Positions 46,028 through 57,341 of a DNA stretch of 64,000 nt are shown piece after piece. The DNA comes from Prochlorococcus sp. AG-347-K20 (GTDB taxonomy: Bacteria; Cyanobacteriota; Cyanobacteriia; PCC-6307; Cyanobiaceae). The stretch is from the NCBI GenBank assembly GCA_003281315.1, contig QCCH01000001.1, positions 1 to 64,000 on the forward strand. Reading direction: 5' to 3'. The notes under the pieces were generated by a model. The model saw only the letters and a program-made list of their open reading frames with translations. It did no database searches and was not told where the DNA came from. Both the position numbers and the translations under genes were made by a program. Position 1 is the stretch's first letter. Each line of letters opens with the position of its first letter.

Positions 46028-47011
46028 TTAATTGTTATTACAGCTTGGTAACTTTGATAACCTTAAAATATCATTTAGTGATTTGGCATAACTTTTAAGT
46101 CTGAAAGTCTCAGGATTAGTGATGTGGACATGATTAAAGTCATATTTTTTGATACTGAAGCTATCCCAAGTGGTAGTTTGGATGGGGAGAATTCTTAATA
46201 ATAATTTTAGAATATTCTTTGTAAGCGGTATAGCAAAAAATCTCTTCATATTATGTTTTTTTAAAAGTGTAATTATGGCATCATCAATTGAAATGAATTT
46301 CTGACCAAGCACAAATTTTCTAAAGCCTTTGTATTGCTCTTCTTTATGATTTTTAATTAGAAACCCGCAAATCTGGGCGATATCATTTGCGTGTATGAAG
46401 TGAAATTTAGAATCGAGTTTTAAAAATCTTGCTAACCAAAGCCATTTTCCTATTTCTTTCAATCCACTAGTTAAATAACTCACAGGATATTTACTTTTTT
46501 TTCCAAGATTTCCTCCAAAAACCAAGGTAGGGAAAACAGCGAATGTTTTTTCTGCATATGAGCTTTCTCTAAGTCTCTGAAAACATTCATATTTTGTTTG
46601 AATGTACTCTGTTCCATAAATCAATGATTCCCTCATTAATTCTGTTTCGGTATCAAGAATACTAGCTGTTGAAAAATAAATAATCTTTTCTAACTTTTCA
46701 ATATCAAGCATTTCAAGTAATTCTTCAAAAGCTTTAATATTTACTTCATAGGCTCTTCTTGGATCTCCCCAAGCTGTAGCAGTATGTATTAGGTAATTAA
46801 TTTGACTAATTTCCTTTTTATACCTGTTTGATTCCCTGATATCACAAACCATTAACTTGACTTTTTCATTTTCTTGAATAGAAATTGGCAACTTACTTTT
46901 GTCTCTTACCATGAGATAAAGCCTGAATTTTGTGTTTTTTAAAAACCAATCAACTAAATATTGGCCAACACATCCATTCGCACCTGTGATTAATAAGTTT
47001 TTATATGCCAA
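46028..47011 (-). CDS. NAD-dependent epimerase/dehydratase-like SDR
   Basis: 327 residues, extended SDR. The cofactor motif [15 protein letters not shown] is at the N-terminus (residues 8-22), HTATAWG near 76, and the catalytic YxxxK (YIQTKYE) near 134. It resembles nucleoside-sugar epimerases or dihydroflavonol-reductase-like enzymes, but the C-terminus lacks a clear substrate signature. It is 8 bp downstream of hemE on the same strand. The substrate is unknown. Confidence 0.8.
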   Translation of the reverse strand: MAYKNLLITGANGCVGQYLVDWFLKNTKFRLYLMVRDKSKLPISIQENEKVKLMVCDIRESNRYKKEISQINYLIHTATAWGDPRRAYEVNIKAFEELLEMLDIEKLEKIIYFSTASILDTETELMRESLIYGTEYIQTKYECFQRLRESSYAEKTFAVFPTLVFGGNLGKKSKYPVSYLTSGLKEIGKWLWLARFLKLDSKFHFIHANDIAQICGFLIKNHKEEQYKGFRKFVLGQKFISIDDAIITLLKKHNMKRFFAIPLTKNILKLLLRILPIQTTTWDSFSIKKYDFNHVHITNPETFRLKSYAKSLNDILRLSKLPSCNNN

Positions 47012-47019
47012 GACTTTGA

Positions 47020-48060
47020 CTAGTAAGTGAGTTTTTTCCCATGTTCAAAAAATGTTTGAGCATTTTCTTCTGGAGTCCCAGGTAAAATCCCATGACCCAA
47101 ATTAAGAATATATTTCCTGTCTTTAATTTTATTGAAAGTATTATCTATTCTTTCTTTTATTGATTCTTTGTTTCCGAATAAAATGCCAGGGTCAACATTA
47201 CCTTGAATTCCTATCCCACTAGGGATTCTTTCACAAGCCTCTTCAATATCTACTGTCCAGTCTAATGAGATTATATCTACTCCAGTTTTTGCCATTCTTT
47301 CTATGACACCAGCACTCCCTGAAATGTAAAGTATAATTGGTGTTTTAGGGTATTCCGCTTTTACAATTTCAACAACTTTTCTTTGATACGGCCCAGCAAA
47401 GATATCGTAATCTTGTGGGCTAAGTTGGCCTGCCCATGAATCAAAAATTTGTACTACTTGCGCTCCAGATTTAATTTGATATTTAAGATATTCACCAATA
47501 GATTTTGCAAAATGATCAAGAAGTTTATGCAGTAAATCTGGTTCATTAAAAGCCAATGATTTTATTAAAGAATAATTTTTACTGCTTTTACCTTCAACTA
47601 CATATGCAGCAAGAGTCCAAGGTGCGCCAACAAAACCTAAAACTGTTGCCTCATTATTCACATCTTTTTTTAGTGAAGAAAGAACTTGCCCAACAAAACT
47701 TAAACTCTCACTTGGATTTAATTCTTTTAAATTTTCAACCTGATTAAGAGTTCTTATAGGGTCCTCAATAATTGGACCTTTACTTTCTATTATTTCGAAA
47801 TTTATGCCCATCCCTGGAAGAGGTGTGAGAATATCTGAAAAAAGGATCACACCATCTGGTTTGAAAGCATGAAAAGGCTGCATTGAAATTTCATATGATA
47901 GTTCTGGATTTTCAGACCTCTCTCTAAAACTTGGGTAACGCTCCCTTAAATCTCTATAGATTTTCATATATCTTCCTGCTTGCCTCATCATCCATACTGG
48001 AGGCCTATTTACTTTTTTACCTAATGCGGCAGAAAGTAGTAGTGGTAAATCTTGACCCAT
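47020..48060 (-). CDS. hemE: Uroporphyrinogen III decarboxylase
   Basis: 346 residues, standard length. HemE removes four carboxylates to make coproporphyrinogen III for heme, chlorophyll and phycobilin synthesis. Signatures are [13 protein letters not shown] near residue 20 (substrate Arg) and [16 protein letters not shown] near 145; the catalytic Asp is in [14 protein letters not shown]. It is the first gene of a short transcript with the SDR. A 116-bp gap separates it from glgB. Confidence 0.96.
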   Translation of the reverse strand: MGQDLPLLLSAALGKKVNRPPVWMMRQAGRYMKIYRDLRERYPSFRERSENPELSYEISMQPFHAFKPDGVILFSDILTPLPGMGINFEIIESKGPIIEDPIRTLNQVENLKELNPSESLSFVGQVLSSLKKDVNNEATVLGFVGAPWTLAAYVVEGKSSKNYSLIKSLAFNEPDLLHKLLDHFAKSIGEYLKYQIKSGAQVVQIFDSWAGQLSPQDYDIFAGPYQRKVVEIVKAEYPKTPIILYISGSAGVIERMAKTGVDIISLDWTVDIEEACERIPSGIGIQGNVDPGILFGNKESIKERIDNTFNKIKDRKYILNLGHGILPGTPEENAQTFFEHGKKLTY

Positions 48061-48176
48061 TTTTAGATTCGATATGTTTAAAAAAATAAAATTCCAACTT
48101 AAAAATCTTACAATGCAAAGCAGAGCAAAAGCGGTATATGAACATTTATATGAAGTACTAAGTTAAATGAGCCTTC

Positions 48177-50441
48177 TTATTTTTTTGATTGATGTTTGAA
48201 GATACTCACGCTTAACGGGGGCAAAGCAAGTTCTAGAGCATTTTGATAATTATGAATATTGTAATTTATAGTTTCTTTACCCCCCATATTCCCTTTGTTA
48301 CTACCCCCGTATCTAGAGCCATCTGAATTAAATATTTCTTTATAAAATCCTTCTAAAGGGACACCTACTTTGTATGACCCATGAGTATTAGGTGTAAAGT
48401 TAGCAACAACGACAAGCCACTCATTGGTATCGTTTTCTCTTCTCATGAAACTTATAACCGAATTAGATTTGTCATTACAATCAATCCATTGGAATCCATA
48501 AGGATCAAAGTCATTCTTCCACAACGCAGGTTCATTTTTATAAAGTTCATTTAGGTCATCAATCAAGTTTCTGATACCTTTATGAGGCTCAAATTCTAGT
48601 AACTCCCATTGCAGATCATCCCAAACATTCCATTCTTGTCTTTGTCCAAATTCCATTCCCATAAATATCGTTTTTTTACCAGGGTGAGTCCACATATAAG
48701 TTAGTAAAGCTCTAGTGTTTGCAAATTTCTTCCAGTCATCTCCAGGCATTTTATGCAAAAGATGACTTTTTCCATGCACAACCTCATCATGACTAAGAGC
48801 AAGCATAAAGTTCTCTGTATAGTTATATGTTATTGAGAAAGTTACACTATTTTGATGAAATTGCCTAAACCAAGGATCTATCTCAAAATAATCGAGCATA
48901 TCGTGCATCCATCCCATATTCCATTTCAAATTAAACCCTAACCCTCCCATGTCAGTTGGTTTGGTTACCATTGGCCAAGTTGTTGATTCTTCAGCGATAG
49001 AAAGTGCACCTGGGAAATGTTGGAAGAGTACATGATTAGCCTGTTGAAGAAATATAACGGCTTCTGTATTTTCATTTCCACCATTTTCATTGGGTATCCA
49101 TTCGCCATCTGGACGTAGATAATCTCTGTAAAGCATTGAAGCTACAGCATCTACTCTTATGCCATCAATATGAAACTCTTCAAACCAATAAACGAGGTTG
49201 GCTACTAAGAAATTTCTTACTTCGTTTCTGCCGTAATTAAATATTAGGGTTCCCCATTCTTTGTGTTCACCAATTCGTGAATCTCCATGTTCATAAAGAT
49301 GACAACCATCAAAAAATGCTAAACCATGCTTATCTTTTGGGAAATGTCCAGGTACCCAATCAAGTATTATGCCTATGCCCTCTTCATGACATTTATTGAC
49401 AAACTCTCTAAATTCATTTGGGCTACCAAATCTACTTGTTGGTGCATACCAGCCTGTTACCTGGTATCCCCATGAACCATCGAAAGGATGTTCAGATATT
49501 GGCATTAGTTCAATATGAGTAAATCCTCTCTCTTTTACGTAAGGGATGAGTTTTTCGGTTAATTCTGGATAAGTTAATAATCTTGTCCCAGGTTTTAAAT
49601 CTGCTGCAGGCACTGGGTCTCTTGGTTCACCATTGTTTTCAAGATATTTATTATCTGTTGATTCATGGAGCCAACTTCCTAAATGCATTTCATAAACTGA
49701 AATTGGCGTGTCAATTTGACTAGAAGAATCTCTATTTGAAATCCAAGAACTATCATTCCAATTAAAGTTTTTCAATTTTGAAACTATTGAACCATTTTGA
49801 GGTCTGATTTCATGAAGGAAACCATATGGATCAGCTTTCTCATAAATATGACCTTGTTGTGTTCTTATTTCATATTTATATGTGTCTCCCTCTTGCATTG
49901 TTGGCATGAATAGTTCCCAAATCCCCCCTAATCTCTTTTGCATTGGATGATGTCTTCCATCCCAAGAATTTATATCTCCAATTATCGAGATTGATTTTGC
50001 ATTTGGAGCCCATATGCAAAACATGACTCCTTTTTGATTTTTTTCTTCAATGAGATGTGCTCCCATTTTTTCCCAAATATGATGATGATTACCTTCTGCA
50101 AAAAGATGCCTATCAACTTCTCCCATCCACTCTTCTCTATATGACCAAGGGTCATGCTGTGTATGTGTGATACCTCCTCGTGAAGTATTTATTTCGTAAT
50201 TAGAATTTGGATTTTCAGGCAAGATTGCTTCAAAAAGCCATTTATGGTTTATGCTCTCTGCCTTGTAGATATTATTTTTAAACTTTATTTTAACCTCTTC
50301 GGCTTCAGGCATCCATACCCTTAATACCCATTGCTCTTCATAAAAATGAGGACCTAATATTTTTAATGGATTATCATTGCAACAATTTTCTAGGTTGATA
50401 GCTTCTGATTTAATCCAGTCTGCTTGAATTGTCTCGATCAT
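48177..50441 (-). CDS. glgB: 1,4-alpha-glucan branching enzyme
   Basis: 754 residues, GH13. Two N-terminal CBM48-like beta domains (about 25-115 and 120-230) precede the TIM barrel. The nucleophile Asp lies in GIRVDAVAS near residue 430 and the acid/base Glu in IAEEST near 484, with the third Asp in [10 protein letters not shown]. The enzyme makes alpha-1,6 branches in glycogen, the carbon store for the night. A C-terminal beta domain completes the protein. The frame is intact. Confidence 0.96.
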   Translation of the reverse strand: MIETIQADWIKSEAINLENCCNDNPLKILGPHFYEEQWVLRVWMPEAEEVKIKFKNNIYKAESINHKWLFEAILPENPNSNYEINTSRGGITHTQHDPWSYREEWMGEVDRHLFAEGNHHHIWEKMGAHLIEEKNQKGVMFCIWAPNAKSISIIGDINSWDGRHHPMQKRLGGIWELFMPTMQEGDTYKYEIRTQQGHIYEKADPYGFLHEIRPQNGSIVSKLKNFNWNDSSWISNRDSSSQIDTPISVYEMHLGSWLHESTDNKYLENNGEPRDPVPAADLKPGTRLLTYPELTEKLIPYVKERGFTHIELMPISEHPFDGSWGYQVTGWYAPTSRFGSPNEFREFVNKCHEEGIGIILDWVPGHFPKDKHGLAFFDGCHLYEHGDSRIGEHKEWGTLIFNYGRNEVRNFLVANLVYWFEEFHIDGIRVDAVASMLYRDYLRPDGEWIPNENGGNENTEAVIFLQQANHVLFQHFPGALSIAEESTTWPMVTKPTDMGGLGFNLKWNMGWMHDMLDYFEIDPWFRQFHQNSVTFSITYNYTENFMLALSHDEVVHGKSHLLHKMPGDDWKKFANTRALLTYMWTHPGKKTIFMGMEFGQRQEWNVWDDLQWELLEFEPHKGIRNLIDDLNELYKNEPALWKNDFDPYGFQWIDCNDKSNSVISFMRRENDTNEWLVVVANFTPNTHGSYKVGVPLEGFYKEIFNSDGSRYGGSNKGNMGGKETINYNIHNYQNALELALPPLSVSIFKHQSKK

Positions 50442-50500
50442 GACTGGTAGATATTAAGGATTAATAATATCAAATGATTAACCAAAAAAATAATTGTTTA

Positions 50501-52075
50501 TTAAAAAAAAGGGGTCATTTTCATAAATGTTTTATTAAGGCTAAAACTTAGAGTAATTATTCTATGATTTGCTGAAGGCGCCCCAATATTTCCCTCCCCA
50601 AATCCAGGGTTAACTCCAATAGCGGGATAAGCTGATGCAGATATAGATAAGCGAAGCTTACTATTTTTAATCAAACAAATATTTGTTGGCTGCATTGTTA
50701 TTTGGTATGTGCATTCTTCACTTATTTTGGAGTTTTTAACTCTTAAGAATCCAGTTGAAAATTGATTCACATTCTCATTATCTTTTTCAACTAGAGATAA
50801 AGCAAGGCAGATATCGAAATTAGGCTGATCACTTTTTACTGGGATTTCTAATGTGGGAACTCCTGTTAAATATTGATCTTCTTTAAAATAATTAGTTTGA
50901 AAAACACCTACATCCAAGCGTTTATCAATAATACTTCTATTAAATTTTCCTGGATTTGGACCTAAATGACCACCGTCAGATGGAGTAGGTCTCCATGGGT
51001 CATTAACAATTGTGAACCATCCTGATCCTTTTGAATTTATGGTTAAACTTCCATCTTCAACCTCTATATTGGCTGCGCCATTGCTTTTGAGCCCAAAAAT
51101 AAATTCAGGGTGAAATTTATTATCTAATTCTTCCCATTTATTTAATGAAACATTCCATATTTTTTTCTCGTCTTTTGAATTCTTAGAATTAAATTTTTCA
51201 TCTGATTTTAAATGTTTATCAAAAAATTTTAATAAAGATTCTTGTGATCCATCCCACCAATTTAGATGTGTCGCATTTCCAATAATAATCTCTGGGCTTC
51301 CACCAGCTTCTTTAGATTTTTTATAGAGATCAAAGGCACCTTTTAAATGTGGATCCCAAAGTCCTCCAATAATTAACATAGGTTGTTTCATCCATGTTGA
51401 AATTGGTTTAAATTCTTCAAATGGGCTAGCATTATTTAAATTTTTAAGCCATTTCAAAACAAAGCTATTAGGATCATATTTTTTTAAAATATCAATTCCT
51501 TCCCTTAAATAACTTTTATTTTCTAAGGCTAATCTTATCTTTCCCCACACAAGCAAATTATTTTCTTTTTTCATTTTTAGTGCTGCGATTTGAAGTCCCC
51601 AGGCAATATTGTTATGCCACCAATATGCTCCTCCATCTGAGCACCAATGCTCCATAATATTCATACCAGTCATTGCTGGAGATAAACAATCGGGGGGCTT
51701 TGAATTTAATTCACCAGTTAGTTGAGTAAATCCTTGATATGAAAAACCATATAAGCCAAGTTTTCCATCACATTCTTTAAGAGACCTTACCCATTCATGC
51801 GTTTCTGAAGTATCGCTAGCTTCTTGAGAAAAACCATTAAAAACTCCTTCAGAAGAACCCATACCTCTTACATCTTGAATTATTACCATATACCCTTTGG
51901 AGGCCCACCATTCAGGATGAGAATATGTAATAGTTGAAGCTATTTCCCTGCCGTAAGGTTGTCTCATTAATAATGCAGGCCATGGCCCATTACCATTAGG
52001 TAACCAAATCCTTGATATAAGTCTTACTCCATCTCTAAGTACTAGAGACTTGTCAAACCATCTTGAATCTGACAT
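50501..52075 (-). CDS. CocE/NonD-family (S15-like) hydrolase
   Basis: 524 residues. The alpha/beta-hydrolase domain has the nucleophile S112 in GFSYQG, an Asp in GGLWDPHLKG and a His in NATHLNWWDG. A C-terminal jelly-roll domain (about 340-520) is typical of X-Pro dipeptidyl-peptidase (S15) and cocaine-esterase-like enzymes. It may be an aminopeptidase, esterase or acylase. It is 7 bp before... (on the transcript, after) the small secreted protein gene and upstream of glgB by 59 bp. The substrate is unknown. Confidence 0.87.
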   Translation of the reverse strand: MSDSRWFDKSLVLRDGVRLISRIWLPNGNGPWPALLMRQPYGREIASTITYSHPEWWASKGYMVIIQDVRGMGSSEGVFNGFSQEASDTSETHEWVRSLKECDGKLGLYGFSYQGFTQLTGELNSKPPDCLSPAMTGMNIMEHWCSDGGAYWWHNNIAWGLQIAALKMKKENNLLVWGKIRLALENKSYLREGIDILKKYDPNSFVLKWLKNLNNASPFEEFKPISTWMKQPMLIIGGLWDPHLKGAFDLYKKSKEAGGSPEIIIGNATHLNWWDGSQESLLKFFDKHLKSDEKFNSKNSKDEKKIWNVSLNKWEELDNKFHPEFIFGLKSNGAANIEVEDGSLTINSKGSGWFTIVNDPWRPTPSDGGHLGPNPGKFNRSIIDKRLDVGVFQTNYFKEDQYLTGVPTLEIPVKSDQPNFDICLALSLVEKDNENVNQFSTGFLRVKNSKISEECTYQITMQPTNICLIKNSKLRLSISASAYPAIGVNPGFGEGNIGAPSANHRIITLSFSLNKTFMKMTPFF

Positions 52076-52082
52076 CTAGGCT

Positions 52083-52355
52083 TTAGATAATGTCTGGACA
52101 GTGCAGTCCAATGACGTAAATAGAAAAGATCTCTGCGTTAACGGGGGTTAACTTTTTTTTGTTTGATACATAATCTATAGCTTTATCTGAACTAGCTGAA
52201 ATACCTTTTGAATTAAACTCTCTAAACTTATTACATAAATTCCTTGCTTCGTTTGGATTTTTTTTTACACTTTCCAATAAGTTAGATTGACTAAAAACAG
52301 GGTATAAAGTGTTGGAAAACAAAAATAATAAAAATAATAAAGGTTTCATTATCAC
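52083..52355 (-). CDS. Small secreted protein of unknown function
   Basis: 90 residues. An N-terminal hydrophobic segment (residues 3-21, PLLFLLFLFSNTLYPVF) ending in SQS looks like a signal peptide. The mature part of about 68 residues is helical with two cysteines, C41 and C86, possibly a disulfide, and ends in LHCPDII. I do not recognise the family. It is transcribed just before the S15-like hydrolase gene, 7 bp apart, and 34 bp after the DUF4332 gene. Confidence 0.62.
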   Translation of the reverse strand: MIMKPLLFLLFLFSNTLYPVFSQSNLLESVKKNPNEARNLCNKFREFNSKGISASSDKAIDYVSNKKKLTPVNAEIFSIYVIGLHCPDII

Positions 52356-52389
52356 TAACTTTTTCTAAATTCTACATTAAAAAAATTTT

Positions 52390-52809
52390 TTAACCAAGAT
52401 TTCGAATAGATTTGTCTATTTGACTAGCTTTTTTAATCCATTCTTTTAAGAGAGTAAAAGTTGTACCAGTCTCATTTTTTATTCTAAGTTTTCTTTCTAA
52501 TCTTCCAATTTTGCGCTCCAATTCGTGAGGAGTAGATAGTGATAATGATTTAATTGAAGATATTCCGCAATGTAAAAGTAGATATGCTTGCGGCGGAGAA
52601 ATTCCAATTTCTTTTTTAAAAATAGCTATAGCTCTAATTTTTTTTAGATTATTCAATGTACATAGTGAAGATTTTCTTTGAATCTCATTTATATCTGGGT
52701 CCGAAAGATTACTTAATTTTTCGAAGTCTGTTAGGTTATTCTGTATAAAAAAAGATTTCTCATGTCTAAAATTAGTTGGCAAAAAATCTAAAAAGGTTTT
52801 AACTTCCAT
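52390..52809 (-). CDS. DUF4332 (helix-hairpin-helix-like) protein
   Basis: 139 residues, all-helical. The repeated pattern of short helices around GISPPQAYLLLHCGISSIKSLSLSTPHELERKIGRLERKL resembles the helix-hairpin-helix-like DUF4332 domain, found as nucleic-acid-associated helices in several bacteria. No enzymatic motif is visible. It lies between the Ycf51 gene (11 bp upstream) and the secreted protein gene (34 bp downstream). Confidence 0.68.
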   Translation of the reverse strand: MEVKTFLDFLPTNFRHEKSFFIQNNLTDFEKLSNLSDPDINEIQRKSSLCTLNNLKKIRAIAIFKKEIGISPPQAYLLLHCGISSIKSLSLSTPHELERKIGRLERKLRIKNETGTTFTLLKEWIKKASQIDKSIRNLG

Positions 52810-52820
52810 TGCCTAAAAGA

Positions 52821-53264
52821 CTAATTCATTTTGACATTTTTCTGAACTTCTCCTATAACCACTGGTTTACTTATACCATCTGAAATTTTTTCAAGTTTCC
52901 TTACCTTTATTTTTACTTTCGCACCCGAACGGCTACCTTTCATTAGGTTCTTCGATAATTGTTCTAAAGTTGGTTCAATAGACTCTACTGAAAAGTTATC
53001 ATCTGCTTTAGCAATAATTAAATCAAATCCATTATCATAAACAATCGGAACATATTTTGCACCTTCTATTACAACGTTTTCGGTGTAACTTTGTATAAAT
53101 GCCCAACTGCTTAAAGAAAGCAATAATGAAAAGATAGTTGCTCCAATTATTCGAAATTTAAAACCAAAATTAAATATAAAAGCTGCTATGGTGCAAATGA
53201 AAAGAAATATTCCAAATAATCCAAAAATTTTGGGTGTGTTCTCTAATAGTTCAAAAAAAGACAT
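52821..53264 (-). CDS. Ycf51/DUF2518 membrane protein
   Basis: 147 residues. Two membrane helices (about 12-33 and 37-57) are followed by a soluble domain of about 85 residues with a basic tail (GSRSGAKVKIKVRKLEKI). The sequence matches the Ycf51 (DUF2518) family of cyanobacteria and some red-algal plastids. The function is unknown. It heads a minus-strand series with the DUF4332 gene and is divergent from the TamB-like gene over 52 bp. Confidence 0.82.
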   Translation of the reverse strand: MSFFELLENTPKIFGLFGIFLFICTIAAFIFNFGFKFRIIGATIFSLLLSLSSWAFIQSYTENVVIEGAKYVPIVYDNGFDLIIAKADDNFSVESIEPTLEQLSKNLMKGSRSGAKVKIKVRKLEKISDGISKPVVIGEVQKNVKMN

Positions 53265-53316
53265 TTAGTGGCTTTGACCTGATTAATTTCTTATATTTTG
53301 TAAGCCTACTCTATTT

Positions 53317-56300
53317 TTGGGCTCTAGCTTGAAAAAAATTAGATCTCTGAATTTAAATATTAAGATTCTTTTATTAGGGATGCTTTTCCCTTTAGGTTTT
53401 TTGGGAACTTTTTTATTAAATAGTTTTTTAAAAGAAACTTATAGTTCTAGGAAATTAGAATTAGAAGAAAGTATTGAAAATCTTTTAGATAAAAATGTTG
53501 ATTTGGGTGATTATGTTGGGATTAGATTTCTAGGCTTTTCTTTAGGTAATTCAAAAATTAATGATAAAAAAGATATAGATTCTGAAATTAAAGCTAAAAA
53601 TGTATATGTGGGCATCATGCCTTTTAGATCTTTTTTAAAACAAAAATGGATAGTAAAAATAAGTCCTGAGCAAACTGCAATTAATATTGACAGAGATTTT
53701 TTTAAAAGGGACAAACCTTATGAAAAAGATAGAAGTATAAAAAAATCAAAATTAAAATATGAGTTGAACTTTAACTTAAATAAATATTCAAACCTTAAGT
53801 TTAAAAAAATAGGATTAAAAACAAAAGTAAAAGGTAATTTTATCTACAAGTCAAGTAATAGACAAATCATTGCCAATGTAAAATCAAATTTTGATGAAAA
53901 AGGGTTTTTAAAATTTAAATTTAATACAAAATTAAATCAAGACTTTTTAAAGCTGGATTTATTTTCTAGGGGGTTAGATCTTAAGAATTCTGAATATATT
54001 ATTGGGAATAGAAAAATTAGTTTTAAAAAAGGAAATTTTAAATCTAACTTTAAATTTAATAAATTACCAAATCAAACATTTTGCAAAGGAAGATTCTCTT
54101 TCACTAATTTAAAAATAAAATCAGAAGTTTTCTCTGAAAATATAAATTCAGATTCAACTAGTTTTTTTTGTAAAGATAATAATTTAATTGGTAATTTAGA
54201 AGAATTAAATTATGGAACTTTGACTTCGAATTTTAATTTAAATGTGCCATTTCAGAGAATTTCCAATAATATTGAGCTAAAAGGAAGTATTGAATACATT
54301 AATAGCCTTAATCCAGATATCCAATTATCTGGTGAAATTCCCTACTGGTTTGATAGAAGAGGTATTAATTTTGGTGCTATAGATACTAGTTTTAAAATAA
54401 ATAGAACCCAATTATCTAATTTAAATATTTTCCGAAAAAATGACATAAGGGGTTTCATTACTGCTAAAGGAGAATTAAAAGGAAAAATTAGTGATCCTGA
54501 TATTTCGATAAACTTTAATCTTGATTATCCGCACTTTAAAGGTATCCGTATTAAGGAAATATGGGAGGGAGATATTAAAAATGAAAATAATGCATTTCTG
54601 CTAAATATGAAAAATAGATATTCTTCTCCAATCCCTTCATTTCTTTCAATTAAGTTTGACTCTGATCTTAAACTAGATAATGCAAATTTTATAAGAGTTT
54701 TTAACTCAAATAAAGGTACTATAGGTATAGTTAAAGAAGATGATAGTTATAATTGGCGAGCTGATAATTTTCCTCTTGATGAACTTGATTTATCTATAAA
54801 TAAAAATCAATTCGATAGAATTGAAGGATTTATTAATGGTGAGGGATCAATTTCGTCAGACCAGTCATCCCTTGATGGTCGTATTGCTTGGAGTTTAGGA
54901 AAATATGGGAATATCAATCTAGCAAATTCATTATTTGATTTCAGCGTTAAAAATAATTCTTTTTATATAAACTCCTCATTATATCCAGTTGATGGAGGGA
55001 TAATTGAAGTAGAATATGATTCAAGTAAAAATAATTTAATTAATTCAGAATTCAAGGATATAAGTACTAGTTGGACTATTCTTACCGCTGTTGATATTTT
55101 TAACTTTGATAATAAAAAAGTAATTCCTTTAAGTAAATCGAATATCTTGGATGATTTGGAGATAAATAAAAATAATAAATCATTTAAAGAGAGGATCGAT
55201 TTTATAAATAACTTTAATGAAAATAATAATTTGCTAGAGGACAAACTTAATTTGCAAAAATATCTAAATAAATTTAAAAGTAGATACAATGGGAAATTTA
55301 CTATTAAGGGCGATAGACCTGTCAATTACAAATTGAATGCAAAATTAAATGGCTATCTTGATGTATCTAGAGATGACTTTAAGAATAATAAAGAGGAATT
55401 TTCTATTGATTTGGAAGGGGGTCTATTAGCAGGGAAAGGTTCTTTAAGAATTAAAAAATTACCATTGAGTGCAGCAAATATTTTTTTAAATAAACCAAGG
55501 GATTTTCTTGGAGGGTTGGATATGAATTTATTTTATGATCTTGATACAAAATCTTTCTCTAGCGAAATTATTTCCAATAATTTATCAATTAAAAATAATA
55601 TAATAATATTTGATAAAGGATTAGCTGAATTTAATAATTCTATTTTTGATATTGATTTTTCACTTCTAATAAATAATTCTGAAATCCCAATTAATATTGA
55701 AGGCTCAATACCTATAAATAAATCTGACAACTTAAATTTAAGATTGATTGGGAATGGAAAATTTATTGAATTAATAGATATTTTTGCTGATCAATACTTT
55801 ACCTTTAAAGAAGGTGATGTGAATCTTCGGATGATAATTAAAGGGAGTTTAAATAAACCAATCTTGAATGGTTTTATAGCAATTAAAGATTCCGAAATTG
55901 ATTTATATAAAAACATAATAAAAGATATTAATAGCTTGATAATTTTTGACTTTGATTATTTAGATATCAAGAATCTAAAAGCAAAAGCGGAAGATTCTGG
56001 AGACCTTTTTATAAAAGGTTCTCTGCCTTTTTATAGCAAGAATGATTCTGTTAAATCAAAGATTAATATGATAACAAATAAATTTAATTTAAAAACACAA
56101 AATTCTAATTTTCTAATCGATTCAGATTTAGATTTAAGTGGATCGTTTGAAAGTCCTGTTTTGGGTGGTTCTGTATCTTTTAATAATGGATTCATTAATT
56201 TTAATAGCAATAATCAAAATAATAAATTAGATAAAAATATTAAACGAACAGATAAAAAGGATTGGCCAGAACTATATTGGGAGAATAACCAGAGTATTGA

Positions 56301-57276
56301 AATAATTTCAAATGAAACAATTTTGAATTCTGTTCTTTTAGGTGAAACTTTACCTAATTATTTGGATAATTTGAGTTTTAATAATCTTAAATTAAAACTT
56401 GGTCCAGATTTTAGACTACAATATTCTGAAATTGTTAAAGCTGAATTAGATTCGTTAGTTGATTTAAATATAAGCGGAGCGATAGGAAAAGATTTAAAGG
56501 CTAGGGGTTTAATAAAATTAAGTAAGGGCAAAGCAAATTTATATACAACTCCTTTTAAATTGGACAAAAATAAAGATAACCTTATTTTATTTGCAGAAAG
56601 AAAAGGTATCGTCCCAGATGTGAACTTTTCTTTAGTTAGTAGAGTTCCTGATTCAATAATTCCTATAAGTGAAAATAATCTAGATACAAATATTTCTAGT
56701 AATTCGAATGCTAATGTAAGTTCAGTTAGTTTAGGAACATTTGGAATTGGAAATTCAAGATTAATAAAGATTGAGGCATCTTATTCAGGACCTTTAGATC
56801 AATTATCATTTGAAGATGAAAATAAAAGAATCCAATTAAGGAGTACTCCAAGTTATAACAGGTCGCAAATAATTGGTTTGATTGGAGGTAACTCTGCAAA
56901 TTTAATAAATAGAGCATTTATTTCGCAACTTAATAATGCCGATGCTTTTAGTGAAAGATTTCAGTTATCTTTATATCCAGCCTTAATAGAAAACAATGAT
57001 TCTTTAAATAATATTTTTTCTAATGATAATTTAGGCATAGAAAATGATGGGCAAACATCTTCTAATGACCAATTTTCTTCTCAAGCTTGGGTGGCTGAAT
57101 TAGGGCTTGATATAACTGATGCAATTAATTTTGCCTTTCAAACTATTCCGGGTAGAGATGACATTTCACCTACAGGAATTTTGACTTTCCAGGCAAATCC
57201 AAACTTAGAATTATTAGGATCTTATGATTATGATGGAGATTGGAAAAGTCAAATTCAATTATTTTTTAGATATTAA
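53317..57276 (+). CDS. TamB-like translocation and assembly module protein (DUF490)
   Basis: 1319 residues from a TTG; a second TTG at 53329 is also possible. A single N-terminal membrane anchor (about 18-37) is followed by over 1000 residues of repetitive beta-strand sequence, very rich in Asn, Lys, Ile and Ser. The C-terminal about 400 residues contain the DUF490/TamB domain (WRADN... LGFQT, FSLVSRVPDSI, final strand LELLGSYDYDGDWKSQIQLFFRY). TamB-like proteins bridge inner and outer membrane, moving lipids or outer-membrane proteins. Its base composition is the most AT-rich of the large genes. Confidence 0.88.
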   Translation: MGSSLKKIRSLNLNIKILLLGMLFPLGFLGTFLLNSFLKETYSSRKLELEESIENLLDKNVDLGDYVGIRFLGFSLGNSKINDKKDIDSEIKAKNVYVGIMPFRSFLKQKWIVKISPEQTAINIDRDFFKRDKPYEKDRSIKKSKLKYELNFNLNKYSNLKFKKIGLKTKVKGNFIYKSSNRQIIANVKSNFDEKGFLKFKFNTKLNQDFLKLDLFSRGLDLKNSEYIIGNRKISFKKGNFKSNFKFNKLPNQTFCKGRFSFTNLKIKSEVFSENINSDSTSFFCKDNNLIGNLEELNYGTLTSNFNLNVPFQRISNNIELKGSIEYINSLNPDIQLSGEIPYWFDRRGINFGAIDTSFKINRTQLSNLNIFRKNDIRGFITAKGELKGKISDPDISINFNLDYPHFKGIRIKEIWEGDIKNENNAFLLNMKNRYSSPIPSFLSIKFDSDLKLDNANFIRVFNSNKGTIGIVKEDDSYNWRADNFPLDELDLSINKNQFDRIEGFINGEGSISSDQSSLDGRIAWSLGKYGNINLANSLFDFSVKNNSFYINSSLYPVDGGIIEVEYDSSKNNLINSEFKDISTSWTILTAVDIFNFDNKKVIPLSKSNILDDLEINKNNKSFKERIDFINNFNENNNLLEDKLNLQKYLNKFKSRYNGKFTIKGDRPVNYKLNAKLNGYLDVSRDDFKNNKEEFSIDLEGGLLAGKGSLRIKKLPLSAANIFLNKPRDFLGGLDMNLFYDLDTKSFSSEIISNNLSIKNNIIIFDKGLAEFNNSIFDIDFSLLINNSEIPINIEGSIPINKSDNLNLRLIGNGKFIELIDIFADQYFTFKEGDVNLRMIIKGSLNKPILNGFIAIKDSEIDLYKNIIKDINSLIIFDFDYLDIKNLKAKAEDSGDLFIKGSLPFYSKNDSVKSKINMITNKFNLKTQNSNFLIDSDLDLSGSFESPVLGGSVSFNNGFINFNSNNQNNKLDKNIKRTDKKDWPELYWENNQSIEIISNETILNSVLLGETLPNYLDNLSFNNLKLKLGPDFRLQYSEIVKAELDSLVDLNISGAIGKDLKARGLIKLSKGKANLYTTPFKLDKNKDNLILFAERKGIVPDVNFSLVSRVPDSIIPISENNLDTNISSNSNANVSSVSLGTFGIGNSRLIKIEASYSGPLDQLSFEDENKRIQLRSTPSYNRSQIIGLIGGNSANLINRAFISQLNNADAFSERFQLSLYPALIENNDSLNNIFSNDNLGIENDGQTSSNDQFSSQAWVAELGLDITDAINFAFQTIPGRDDISPTGILTFQANPNLELLGSYDYDGDWKSQIQLFFRY

Positions 57277-57341
57277 TTCAGAAAAAAATTTACTTTTAAG
57301 AATCGTTAATTTGAATTATCATTATATTAAATAAAAATACT

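Noticed and set aside
48113-48166. 17-codon frame ([17 protein letters not shown]) between hemE and glgB
   Set aside because: The frame has plausible amino-acid use but is too short, lacks a ribosome binding site, and is on the strand opposite to its neighbours. Conservation would be needed to call it a gene or a remnant.
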